Shown here piece after piece: positions 1 to 6,625 of a DNA stretch of 7,589 bases. This stretch comes from Spirochaetaceae bacterium UBA6243. GTDB taxonomy: Bacteria > Spirochaetota > Spirochaetia > Treponematales > Rectinemataceae. The DNA lies in the NCBI GenBank assembly GCA_002441395.1, contig DJVZ01000039.1:1-7589 (forward strand), given 5' to 3'. Position 1 is the stretch's first letter. Each line of letters opens with the position of its first letter. The notes under the pieces are model-generated. The model made no database searches. It saw nothing but the letters and a program-made list of their open reading frames with translations, and was not told the DNA's origin. A program made the position numbers and the translations under genes.

Positions 1-14
1 AAAAGAACTCTCAT
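1..14 (-). CDS. Start of a further gene, cut by the window edge
   Basis: Only the first four codons and part of a fifth are visible (M-R-V-L-). The ATG at 14-12 has a good ribosome binding site, GAGGAG at 26-21, six bases upstream, and a TATAAT box about 40 bases upstream. The gene lies after the terminator of the preceding operon and points the same way, so it may be a separately transcribed part of the same sugar-use locus. No product can be assigned from so few residues. The call rests on start codon, ribosome binding site and promoter box together. Confidence 0.6.
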
Positions 15-20
15 GGTAGA

Positions 21-26
21 CTCCTC
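21..26 (-). promoter_or_regulatory. Ribosome binding site of the left-edge gene
   Basis: GAGGAG on the minus strand, six bases before the ATG at 14-12. It is the main reason to believe a real gene starts here although only its first codons are in view. Confidence 0.6.
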
Positions 27-52
27 GTGGATTCAAATATAAGAGGATTGAG

Positions 53-58
53 ATTATA
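53..58 (-). promoter_or_regulatory. Consensus -10 box upstream of the left-edge gene
   Basis: A perfect TATAAT on the minus strand lies just after the terminator of the main operon and about 40 bases before the ATG at 14-12. Transcription would start near position 46 and leave a leader of about 30 bases. The spacing region upstream falls on the terminator's T-run and shows no good TTGACA-like -35. The box may therefore need an activator, or may be chance in an AT-rich gap. Confidence 0.45.
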
Positions 59-74
59 GCGCAAATCAGTAATG

Positions 75-97
75 AAAAAAGCGCTGCCCGCGCGCTC
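75..97 (-). terminator. Rho-independent terminator of the sugar operon
   Basis: Read on the minus strand, AGCGC (96-92) pairs perfectly with GCGCT (84-80) across a seven-base loop, followed directly by a run of six T (80-75, the first also being in the stem). It begins four bases after the oxidoreductase stop codon. The stem is short (5 bp, extendable by G-U and A-U pairs into the T-run) but GC-rich. Position and orientation make it the natural end of the eight-gene operon. Confidence 0.65.
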
Positions 98-100
98 CTC

Positions 101-1225
101 TTACACGGCCATCCATGTTCGGCTCCGCTGGCTTTTAAGCGCGGCCTCGACGATCCTCACAATTGCGTGGCCCTGTTCAAAATCGGCGTAGCAGGGAGCT
201 TCTCCAAAGAGAATGGAGCGGTAAAAACTGTCGATCATATTTTTCTGAGCGCCGAGAGACTGTTCCGCGGAAGAAGCGGCGGGCTCGGCCGGACCTTCCT
301 CATTGCGTGAGATGCCGCCGACGCTGTGCAGAATCTGCTCAGGCTCACCCCTTTTGCCGATTATCGCAATATTCGGCCGCCCCCGTGACCAACGCACCGA
401 AGCCTTGCTTCCATCTATCTCGAAACTAAGGCCACTACTTCGCCCTGCGCTCACCTGAGAAACGACAAAACCGCCGTGCGCGCCGTGATCAAACCGGAGG
501 AGCGCGCCTGTATAATCTTCCGTGTCGACAGCAACGGGGCTCGAAACAACTCCGCCGTCCTTGCCGGAAATGCTTTTGATCCGCACCGGAATAAAAGTGG
601 CGAAATCCGCGAGCACTTCGGCCACATTCTGCCCCAGCAAGAACTGCGCCATATCGATCCAGTGCGAGCCGATATCGGCGAAGGCTCTTGAGGCGCCGCC
701 GTACCGCGACTCAACGCGCCAATCGTAATCGCTGTCGAGAAAGAGCCAGTCCTGCAGATAGCTTCCGTGCACGGCGTAGATGTCTCCGAACCAGCCGCTC
801 GCAATCAGTTTCTGGAGCTGCTGAATGACAGGATGGTGCCGGTTGACGAAATTGATCGCGGTCTTCACCCGCCGGGTCCGCGCGAGCGAGACGAGCTCCG
901 CCGATTGTGCCGAATCCACCGTGAGCGGCTTCTCCGACAGCACATGGCAGCCCGACTCGATGATGTCTCTGTTTATCGCATAGTGGACGACGTTGGTCGT
1001 GCAGTTGTGGATGACATCGAGGTCCATCGCGGCAAGCATCGCCCGGTAATCGGTGAAATATGCAGGAATGTGGTACTTGGCGCACACCGCGCGCGCCTTG
1101 GCCTCATCCCTCGACGAAATCGCCGCGAGGTCGGCATAGCCGGCACCTTCAATCACCTTGATGGCCTCAATTTGGGCAAGCCCGATCTTTCCCACACCGA
1201 CAACGCCGATTCTGAGTTTCTTCAT
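101..1225 (-). CDS. Gfo/Idh/MocA family NAD(P)-dependent oxidoreductase
   Basis: A 374-residue protein of usual family length. The N-terminal Rossmann fold shows the dinucleotide motif G10-V-G12-K-I-G15. The family EKP signature is at residues 98-100, its lysine being part of the usual active site. The segment D184-I-G-S-H188-W-I-D191 matches the conserved D-I-G-x-H region that supplies the catalytic histidine. The family oxidises, reduces or epimerises hydroxyls of sugars, inositols and sugar acids in the cytoplasm; the substrate here is not readable. I chose the ATG at 1225 because it overlaps the cupin stop as ATGA and gives the family-typical MKKLRIGVVG start. An in-frame ATG at 1237 would add four residues, and neither has a strong ribosome binding site. 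It is the last gene before the terminator. Codons are GC-rich, as in the other catabolic genes. Confidence 0.9.
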   Translation of the reverse strand: MKKLRIGVVGVGKIGLAQIEAIKVIEGAGYADLAAISSRDEAKARAVCAKYHIPAYFTDYRAMLAAMDLDVIHNCTTNVVHYAINRDIIESGCHVLSEKPLTVDSAQSAELVSLARTRRVKTAINFVNRHHPVIQQLQKLIASGWFGDIYAVHGSYLQDWLFLDSDYDWRVESRYGGASRAFADIGSHWIDMAQFLLGQNVAEVLADFATFIPVRIKSISGKDGGVVSSPVAVDTEDYTGALLRFDHGAHGGFVVSQVSAGRSSGLSFEIDGSKASVRWSRGRPNIAIIGKRGEPEQILHSVGGISRNEEGPAEPAASSAEQSLGAQKNMIDSFYRSILFGEAPCYADFEQGHAIVRIVEAALKSQRSRTWMAV

Positions 1226-1692
1226 ATCTTCTGCCATAGCGGAGTCACGAGTCCTTTCATAATCTTCATCTGGGGATCCGTAAGGCCCAGCACATCACTG
1301 TTATGTGAACCGGTAGAAGCCGCTTCGACCAGAATGAGTTTTGTGTCGGATCTCGTCACCGTATTGTGCCACAATCCTTTTGGAATATTATAGACTCTGC
1401 CCGGCTTCATGCGAAGCGCCCTCAATTCGAGGGCTGGATTAAGGGCAAGATCCAAAGAGGGCCGAACGCCCGTGCCTGGACTACCGGCATTCACTTCATG
1501 CGCGTACAAAAGGATACATTCGCCTTCCAGCAGAATGAACAATTCGTCCGTCTCGTTGTGGCGTTCGACGCAATCGATACCCTCGATGTCATTGGCGGGC
1601 TTGTAATTCTTGATTCCTACCATCCATTGATTATTTTCATAGACGCGGCTGAGTCCTTGGCCATCGAAAGCATACTGCAATATTTCGTTCAT
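1222..1692 (-). CDS. Small single-domain cupin protein, possible sugar isomerase or epimerase
   Basis: A 156-residue soluble protein with one cupin barrel. Cupin motif 1 is H45-N-E47-T-D-E50-LFILLEG (45-57); motif 2 is G98-RVYNIP104-KG106-LWH109-N. H45, E50 and H109 are likely metal ligands; the usual second histidine of HxH is replaced by E47. Single-domain cupins of this size include sugar isomerases and epimerases, dioxygenases and non-enzymatic binders, and the sequence does not decide among them. Its place between transketolase and oxidoreductase genes argues for a step on the sugar or sugar phosphate. It starts 45 bases after the transketolase stop with an AGGGAAAG-like ribosome binding site, and its TGA overlaps the next start, so the two proteins are probably translationally coupled. 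I do not recognise a specific named family. Confidence 0.8.
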   Translation of the reverse strand: MNEILQYAFDGQGLSRVYENNQWMVGIKNYKPANDIEGIDCVERHNETDELFILLEGECILLYAHEVNAGSPGTGVRPSLDLALNPALELRALRMKPGRVYNIPKGLWHNTVTRSDTKLILVEAASTGSHNSDVLGLTDPQMKIMKGLVTPLWQKI

Positions 1693-1737
1693 AATTCTTT
1701 CCCTTGCTTGGTTTTAAAAGCCACGAGCCGTACAAGT

Positions 1738-2670
1738 TCACCGCAACAGCGACAGGCATTGACGTTCGATATCCAGAGCGGTGAGTCCATAGGCCTTGAA
1801 AAGATCCTCCGGCTTGCCCGATCGCCCGAATTTGTCCTGTATCCCGATGCGCGCGAATTTTACGCTCGACTGCCCCGCCAGCGCTTCCGCGACTGCGGAT
1901 CCGAGACCACCGATCACCGAATGTTCTTCGGTCGTCACGATGGCCTTGCAGGTTTGGGCCATCTGCAGCACACAATCAACATCGAGCGGCTTGATGGTGT
2001 GCATGTTCACGACGCTGGCCCCGATGCCTTTCTGCCCCAGCTCTTCGGACGCCGCGAGCGCATCCTTGACCATGAGGCCCGTCGCGATGATGCAGACATC
2101 CACCCCCTCGCGCATGATATTCGCCACGCCGGGGATGAAAGGCGCGTCTTCGACTGTAATCACGTCGACGACGGGACGGGCGACGCGGATATACACGGGA
2201 CCATCAATCGCCGCTGCGGCGAACACGGCTTTTTTCGTCTCGAGAGGATCGCAGGGAACAAAAATCGTCATTCCCGGCAGCACCCGCATCAGCGCGATGT
2301 CTTCGATGCTCTGGTGGCTTCCGCCATCCTCCCCCACGGACAGCCCCGAGTGTGAGAGCCCGAATTTGACGTTCGCCTTCGGATACGCGATCGAATTCCG
2401 GATCTGCTCATACGCCCTCCCCGTCCCGAAGAGCGCGAACGTGCTCGCGAAAGGGATGAGCCCCGAGTGCGCAAAACCGGCCGCGGCTCCCATCATGTTC
2501 GCCTCAGCGAGACCGAAATTGAAAAAGCGTTCCGGGTACTGCGCCGCGAAGATACTCGTCATCGTGGCATGAGAAAGATCCGCATCCAACACGACAACCT
2601 TATCGTTCTGCGCTCCAAGTTCGGCAAGCGCTTCACCATACGCCACTCTCAATGATTTGCCCTCAGCCAT
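1738..2670 (-). CDS. Transketolase, C-terminal subunit (pyrimidine-binding and C-terminal domains)
   Basis: A 310-residue half of a split, thiamine-diphosphate-dependent transketolase. The pyrimidine-binding domain carries the catalytic glutamate in GLAE56-ANMMG, which protonates the thiamine ring; many relatives read EQNMMG here. H107 (SHSG) and G113-E-D-G-G-S-H-Q120 match the substrate and cofactor contacts around His469, Asp477 and His481 of yeast transketolase. The VYIRVARP segment (159-166) ends this domain. The C-terminal domain follows from about 185, with HTIKPLD (224-230) and TTEEHSVIGGLG (246-257) typical of the transketolase and DXS fold. The start overlaps the N-terminal subunit's stop by eight bases, with AAAGGAAGG just upstream, which favours equal production of both halves. 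The two should form a cytoplasmic alpha2beta2 complex. The specific donor sugar is unknown. Confidence 0.93.
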   Translation of the reverse strand: MAEGKSLRVAYGEALAELGAQNDKVVVLDADLSHATMTSIFAAQYPERFFNFGLAEANMMGAAAGFAHSGLIPFASTFALFGTGRAYEQIRNSIAYPKANVKFGLSHSGLSVGEDGGSHQSIEDIALMRVLPGMTIFVPCDPLETKKAVFAAAAIDGPVYIRVARPVVDVITVEDAPFIPGVANIMREGVDVCIIATGLMVKDALAASEELGQKGIGASVVNMHTIKPLDVDCVLQMAQTCKAIVTTEEHSVIGGLGSAVAEALAGQSSVKFARIGIQDKFGRSGKPEDLFKAYGLTALDIERQCLSLLR

Positions 2671-3481
2671 GATGCCTTCCTTTCAGCTCGTCCAGAGCCA
2701 TCCCGTACTCGTCGGCATTCATGGGTTTCCCATGCCAGCCCGCGTTGTTCTCCATGAACGACACGCCCCTGCCTTTGACGGTCTCCGCCAGCACAAACAG
2801 CGGCTTGCCGTCTGCCGGGGCGGAAATTGCGCCCGCGATTCCACCTATGTCGTGACCGTCCACCTTTCTGCACTTAAACCCGAAAGCCTCGAACTTGGCC
2901 ATGATGTCGCCGAGCGACATGACCTGCTCGTTCGAGCCGTCGATCTGCAATCCGTTGTGGTCGAGTATGAAAACGAGATTGTCCAGCCTGTAGTGCGCCG
3001 CGGACATCGCGGCTTCCCATACCATGCCCTCCTGTATCTCGCCATCGCCGAGGACCGCATAGACCTTGTATCGCGCCTTCTTGTACTTGGCCGCGAGCGC
3101 CATCCCCACCGCCACCGACGCGCCCTGTCCTAGGGAACCGGTCGACACATCGATGCCCGGTGTCTTTCGCATATCGGGATGCCCCTGCAGGTGACTGTCG
3201 ATCTGTCTTAGACGCCAGAGGTCCTCTCGGGGAAAGAAGCCTTTGTCGGCCAGAATGGCATACAGGGCCGGGCAGCCATGCCCCTTCGACAGCACGACTC
3301 TGTCTCTCCACTCCCACGAGGGATTTTGGGGATCGACACTCGCGACCCTGTAGTACAGGGCCATGAGAATCTCGACGCATGAGAGTGAGCCGCCCGGATG
3401 GCCGGACTGACAGCGGTAGAGCATCTCGACAATGTCAGTCCTGATGGCCGCAGCCTTTTCGAGAAGCGCTTGATCATCCAT
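2663..3481 (-). CDS. Transketolase, N-terminal subunit (thiamine diphosphate-binding PP domain)
   Basis: A 272-residue subunit with the diphosphate-binding domain. Seen in order: S-G-H28-P-G-G, K-G-H69-G, G-H101-P, S-L-G-Q-G (116-120) and the thiamine diphosphate/Mg motif G145-D-G147 to N176. The histidines match His30, His69 and His103 of yeast transketolase, and H250 (GWHG) probably matches His263, so the active site looks intact. The protein transfers a two-carbon ketol group between sugar phosphates together with the C-terminal subunit. I chose the ATG at 3481 because it lies five bases after the permease stop, has AAAGGA eight bases upstream, and gives a normal N-terminus; the open frame runs 40 codons further upstream but over the permease gene. 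Position straight after the transporter genes points to a dedicated catabolic enzyme rather than the housekeeping one. Confidence 0.93.
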   Translation of the reverse strand: MDDQALLEKAAAIRTDIVEMLYRCQSGHPGGSLSCVEILMALYYRVASVDPQNPSWEWRDRVVLSKGHGCPALYAILADKGFFPREDLWRLRQIDSHLQGHPDMRKTPGIDVSTGSLGQGASVAVGMALAAKYKKARYKVYAVLGDGEIQEGMVWEAAMSAAHYRLDNLVFILDHNGLQIDGSNEQVMSLGDIMAKFEAFGFKCRKVDGHDIGGIAGAISAPADGKPLFVLAETVKGRGVSFMENNAGWHGKPMNADEYGMALDELKGRHHG

Positions 3482-3486
3482 TGGTG

Positions 3487-4353
3487 TTATCCTTTCACCG
3501 CACCGGCCGTTAGACCTTCGACAAGTCTTTTCTGTGCAAAGAAGAACATGATACAGACAGGGATTATTGTAATGATGCCGCCCGCAGTGAGCATGCCCCA
3601 TTCGACGCCGAGCTGACCTATGAAATTCTTGAGTGCCACGGGAATCGTCCGGTTGCTCTCGTTCGTGAACATCACCGCAAATGTATATTCATTCCACGCG
3701 GTCATGAACACGTAAGCGCCCGTCGCGACGACGCAGGGAATCAGCATCGGCAGGATTATCTTCAGAAAAGCCTGCGCCCGATTGGCGCCATCCACCATCG
3801 CAGCCTCTTCAAGCGACATGGGCAAATCGTCCAGATAGCCATTCAGAAGCCAGACCGAAAACGGGATAGTAAAAGTCGTGTACGACAGAATAAGCGCCGA
3901 GGGAGTATAGAGAATCCCTACCCTCCGCATGATGGCGAACAGGGGAATCAGCAGTAATACGGTGGGGAACATGTTGTTCGTGAGGAACATCGTCATGAAG
4001 AATTTCCGCCCTTTGAACCGGTAGCGCGAAAAGGCGTAGGCAGCCAACAGAGAGACCGTGAGCGATACGACAGTCGTGACGGAAGCCACCAGCAAGCTGT
4101 TCAGCATGGGCTTGATAAAATTATATTCGGAGAACAGCTTGCTGTACGATTCGAATGTTGGCTTGGAAGGCCAATATGTGACTGTGCTGCCATAAAGCTC
4201 TCTCTGAGGCTTTATGGATGTCACGAAAGTCCAGTAGAACGGAAAAAGAAGAAAAATCAGCATGGCTGCCAGGAGGATATGTCCCGGCAAGGCGCGCAGG
4301 AATCGCGCTGTTCGGGGGAATCGTCGCTTGTGGCTTCGCTGTCGGTTGGTCAT
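3487..4353 (-). CDS. ABC sugar transporter permease, MalG-like (CUT1)
   Basis: A 288-residue inner-membrane protein with a basic N-terminus (RQRSHKRRFPR) and about six membrane segments, roughly at 23-45, 84-107, 118-140, 150-172, 200-220 and 256-273. The cytoplasmic EAA loop that docks with the ATPase is clear: E182-E-A-A-M-V-D-G-A-N (182-191) through ILPMLIP (199-206). A C-terminal GLTAGAVKG ending is typical of MalG-type permeases. With the preceding permease it should form the heterodimeric channel of a carbohydrate importer. The start ATG overlaps the upstream permease stop as ATGA, with a perfect AGGAGG (4366-4361) seven bases before it. The base composition shifts within this gene, from moderate GC at its start to high GC near its end. 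Confidence 0.95.
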   Translation of the reverse strand: MTNRQRSHKRRFPRTARFLRALPGHILLAAMLIFLLFPFYWTFVTSIKPQRELYGSTVTYWPSKPTFESYSKLFSEYNFIKPMLNSLLVASVTTVVSLTVSLLAAYAFSRYRFKGRKFFMTMFLTNNMFPTVLLLIPLFAIMRRVGILYTPSALILSYTTFTIPFSVWLLNGYLDDLPMSLEEAAMVDGANRAQAFLKIILPMLIPCVVATGAYVFMTAWNEYTFAVMFTNESNRTIPVALKNFIGQLGVEWGMLTAGGIITIIPVCIMFFFAQKRLVEGLTAGAVKG

Positions 4354-5234
4354 TTCGATTCCTCCTGCGCTTTGAACAGCATTTTCAGATATGGCACTGC
4401 AACCAGCGCAAGTGCCAGCGCCAGAAGAATTGCCATTGTCGACGCATAACCTAGATTGAGTGTGTTGCCTTTATTGAAAACATAGACACTTAGCGTCTGC
4501 GTAGAATATGCCGGACCGCCCTCTGTCATATTAAAGATGACGTCCACCGAGTTTGCGACCCAGATTATCCGCAAAAGCGTCGTTACAAAAATTGTATTTT
4601 TCAATGATGGTACGGTAATCAGAAAAAAACGCTGAAAAGCATTTGCGCCATCGACATTGGCCGCATCATAGAGTTCTTCCGGTATTCCCTGGAGTCCGGC
4701 CAAGAGCATCAGCGCAAAAAACGGAATCCCCTGCCAAATAATTGTAAGAATGACTGAAGGAAAGGCTGTCGATTGCTGTGCAAGGAATGGAATTTTGTCA
4801 TGTATCAATCCTAATCGCATCAGCAAATCATTGAGCACTCCATAATTGCCATCAAAAATCCAGCGCCACATCAAGCCGATCAGCACACCAGGTGTCACCC
4901 AGGGAATGAGGCTGATCGACCGGACAACCCCTCGCCCCCAAAATTTTCTGTTGAGAAGGAGCGCCAGCATAAAGCCAAATACAAACTGAAAACCAACGCC
5001 AACCACTACCCAAATGGCCGTCTTCAAAAGTGCCTGCCAGAAGAGGGAATCATGCATCGCCGCTGCATAATTTGCCAGTCCCGTGAACCGGATCTGACTC
5101 GGCCTGCGCAGGTCATAACTTTGAAAGCTCATTAGAACCGCATTCAATACGGGGAAAAACACCACTGCAAAAATAGTGATCAGTGCTGGAGCAATGAGCA
5201 GATATGGCCAGGGGTTGAATTTTTTTTTATGCAT
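4350..5234 (-). CDS. ABC sugar transporter permease, MalF/UgpA-like (CUT1)
   Basis: A 294-residue inner-membrane protein with about six membrane segments, roughly 11-34, 72-95, 104-125, 160-181, 212-230 and 264-284. The EAA loop is E187-L-Y-D-A-A-N-V-D-G-A-N (187-198) followed by FFLITVPSLK. The sequence MTEGGPAYSTQTLSVYVF (236-253) is typical of the MalF-type partner in sugar importers. I chose the ATG at 5234 (MHKKKFNPW), which has AAAGG eight bases upstream. A GTG at 5279 would add 15 residues but lies in a hairpin and gives an untypical leader. Codons 3-5 form a run of nine A. The gene is clearly more AT-rich than the catabolic genes; for example 4801-4860 is 37% GC. Confidence 0.94.
   Translation of the reverse strand: MHKKKFNPWPYLLIAPALITIFAVVFFPVLNAVLMSFQSYDLRRPSQIRFTGLANYAAAMHDSLFWQALLKTAIWVVVGVGFQFVFGFMLALLLNRKFWGRGVVRSISLIPWVTPGVLIGLMWRWIFDGNYGVLNDLLMRLGLIHDKIPFLAQQSTAFPSVILTIIWQGIPFFALMLLAGLQGIPEELYDAANVDGANAFQRFFLITVPSLKNTIFVTTLLRIIWVANSVDVIFNMTEGGPAYSTQTLSVYVFNKGNTLNLGYASTMAILLALALALVAVPYLKMLFKAQEESK
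5220..5228 (-). repeat. Run of nine A at codons 3-5 of the first permease
   Basis: On the coding strand the permease begins ATG CAT followed by three AAA codons, giving an uninterrupted A9 tract. Such tracts can cause polymerase or replication slippage; this is a property of the sequence type, not something shown here. Confidence 0.9.
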
Positions 5235-5251
5235 CGCACAACCTTTGACTC

Positions 5252-5283
5252 CCCGACAGCTGGCGATTATGCCAGCCACCGGG
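5252..5283 (-). other. Stem-loop between binding-protein and permease genes
   Basis: On the transcript, GCUGGC (5276-5271) pairs perfectly with GCCAGC (5264-5259) around a six-base AUAAUC loop. A second stem, CCCG (5283-5280) with CGGG (5255-5252), closes a symmetric 3x3 internal loop outside it. No T-run follows, so it is unlikely to stop transcription strongly. In malE-malF-type operons, structures here protect the upstream message and lower expression of the permease; that role is inferred. Confidence 0.6.
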
Positions 5284-5310
5284 AAAGAATTTTATCCCAA
5301 CAATGAGCAG

Positions 5311-5328
5311 GGCAAATTGCTATTTGCC
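5311..5328 (-). other. Stem-loop spanning the binding-protein stop codon
   Basis: A perfect 7-bp inverted repeat, ggcaaat (5311-5317) and atttgcc (5322-5328), with a four-base loop. It covers the last two sense codons and the TAG stop of the binding-protein gene. Ribosomes would melt it while terminating, so any effect would be on 3' processing or on coupling. It may also be a chance repeat. Confidence 0.5.
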
Positions 5329-6558
5329 CCACAGCCCCTTCTGCAACTGCTTCATGGCATCTGCTGCCGACATCTTGCCAGCGAGCGCTGCTGCCACTGT
5401 ATTCGGCCAAATTGTGCTGATCCATTCGGTCGTTGTATCAAGGATCGGGAAAATGCCCGCATAGGGAGCACCTTCAATCGACACCTTCATGAATCGGTTA
5501 TTCTGGAAGATTGGCAACTGTTGAACATCCTTGCTGACTGGCACATTGCCAGTCGTCACACACCACGCTTCCTGCCCCTTGCCAGTCGCAAGATATGCGA
5601 GCCACTCGAAAGCAGCTTCCTTATTCTTGGAAGATTTCAGAATGATGTTTTCCGTATCGCCCATCGACGTCCATCGTCCCACACCACCAGGGAAGGCAAA
5701 GGCGTCGACATCATCGCCAAAAGTGTCAACCATTCCAATCGACGAGCCGATATGATGAATTGTCATGGCAGTCTTTCCAGACTTGAAATTGGCGATAATC
5801 TCGTTGAATCCATCCATTGGTGCAGTAGGTGGAGCATAGCCATTCTTATACAAATCGATAAAATCCTGCATGCCAGCAATGGCCTGCGGTGTGGTCAAAT
5901 CATCAAAATTTCCGCCACGTGCCCATATGAAGCTACCCCAAGGCTCCTGGCCACCCTTTGCACCACGCATTCCAAAGCCATACACATCGATCTTTCCATC
6001 GCCATTTGTATCCATGGTGAGTTTCTTGCAGGCCTCGAGGAACTCGGCATAGGTCTTGGGCACAGTGACTCCCGCTTTCTTGAACAACGAAGGCCGATAA
6101 TAGACATAGAGCACCTGAGTGTTCCACGGCATGACATAGACACTTTTTGTTCCGCTTGCTTTTCTCATTGTGTCGTAGAGGCTTGGTTCGATTTTGTCTT
6201 TATCTTTCCATTTTGCAAGGAAATCGTCCAAATTGACAAGCAGATTATTCGCTGCAAAAAGTGGAGTGGAAGTGAGCTTGAAAGAAGAAGTGTCTGGACC
6301 GCCACCACCCATTACCGCCCGGAACAGCGTTTCGCTATATGCCCCGCCATCCCAAGGATACTCTTGCGCCACAACGGTGATGCCTTTTCCGTTTGTAGCA
6401 TTGAAATCCGTAGCAATTTTCTGCATTTGTGCAGAATATGCGGGATTGTCAGCCCAGTACCAGTGAACAATGGTAACCGGTTTCTGCTGAGCTGAAACAG
6501 CGATTACCGCCATCATGCTCAAAACCGCCATGAGAGCGAACACCAATTTTCTTTTCAT
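5320..6558 (-). CDS. ABC sugar transporter solute-binding protein (family 1, MalE/UgpB-like)
   Basis: A 412-residue periplasmic protein that captures the sugar and delivers it to the two permeases. A signal peptide is visible: KRK (2-4), a hydrophobic core to about residue 20, and a likely cut after AVSA (23). There is no lipobox cysteine, so it should be soluble in a periplasm. The mature protein shows the family-1 pattern, including W33/W35, YPWDGG (67-72), MPWN (143-146) and GKTAM (261-265). Residues D183-T-N-G-D-G-K-I-D191 form an EF-hand-like calcium loop seen in some sugar-binding proteins. I chose the ATG at 6558 because of the GAGGAGG nine bases upstream and the clean signal peptide; the open frame extends 33 codons further but into the regulator gene. 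It is the second gene of the operon, and stem-loops follow it. The bound sugar is unknown. Confidence 0.94.
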   Translation of the reverse strand: MKRKLVFALMAVLSMMAVIAVSAQQKPVTIVHWYWADNPAYSAQMQKIATDFNATNGKGITVVAQEYPWDGGAYSETLFRAVMGGGGPDTSSFKLTSTPLFAANNLLVNLDDFLAKWKDKDKIEPSLYDTMRKASGTKSVYVMPWNTQVLYVYYRPSLFKKAGVTVPKTYAEFLEACKKLTMDTNGDGKIDVYGFGMRGAKGGQEPWGSFIWARGGNFDDLTTPQAIAGMQDFIDLYKNGYAPPTAPMDGFNEIIANFKSGKTAMTIHHIGSSIGMVDTFGDDVDAFAFPGGVGRWTSMGDTENIILKSSKNKEAAFEWLAYLATGKGQEAWCVTTGNVPVSKDVQQLPIFQNNRFMKVSIEGAPYAGIFPILDTTTEWISTIWPNTVAAALAGKMSAADAMKQLQKGLWGK

Positions 6559-6567
6559 ATAAATCTG

Positions 6568-6574
6568 CCTCCTC
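6568..6574 (-). promoter_or_regulatory. Ribosome binding site that fixes the binding-protein start
   Basis: GAGGAGG on the minus strand, nine bases before the ATG at 6558. It decides for this start over the upstream in-frame ATG at 6657, which lies inside the regulator gene. Confidence 0.85.
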
Positions 6575-6588
6575 GCAGAAAAGCTTTC

Positions 6589-6625
6589 ATATCTGAAATC
6601 CGCTTTTGTATTTACATGCAGATAT
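6589..6625 (-). repeat. Inverted repeat in the gap between regulator and binding-protein genes
   Basis: Seven-base perfect arms, atatctg (6589-6595) and cagatat (6619-6625), separated by 23 bases. It begins right after the regulator's TGA and fills much of the 67-base gap. No T-run and no clear promoter accompany it. It could be a weak transcript structure or a protein-binding site, or be chance. Confidence 0.4.

Noticed and set aside
767..1393. Plus-strand open frame of 208 codons
   Set aside because: It mirrors the oxidoreductase gene and has a composition typical of a shadow frame (rich in R, H and D).
1366..2355. Plus-strand open frame of 329 codons
   Set aside because: It is antisense to the cupin and transketolase C-terminal genes, shows no family motifs and no sensible start signal.
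6471..6480. TGGTAACCGG, similar to the operator half-sites
   Set aside because: It has only one clear half-site plus a partial one, lies in the coding sequence of the binding protein, and is fully explained by its codons.
5176..6495. Long open frame of 439 codons on the plus strand
   Set aside because: It lies entirely opposite the binding-protein and first permease genes, has no recognisable domains, and is explained by their codon pattern.
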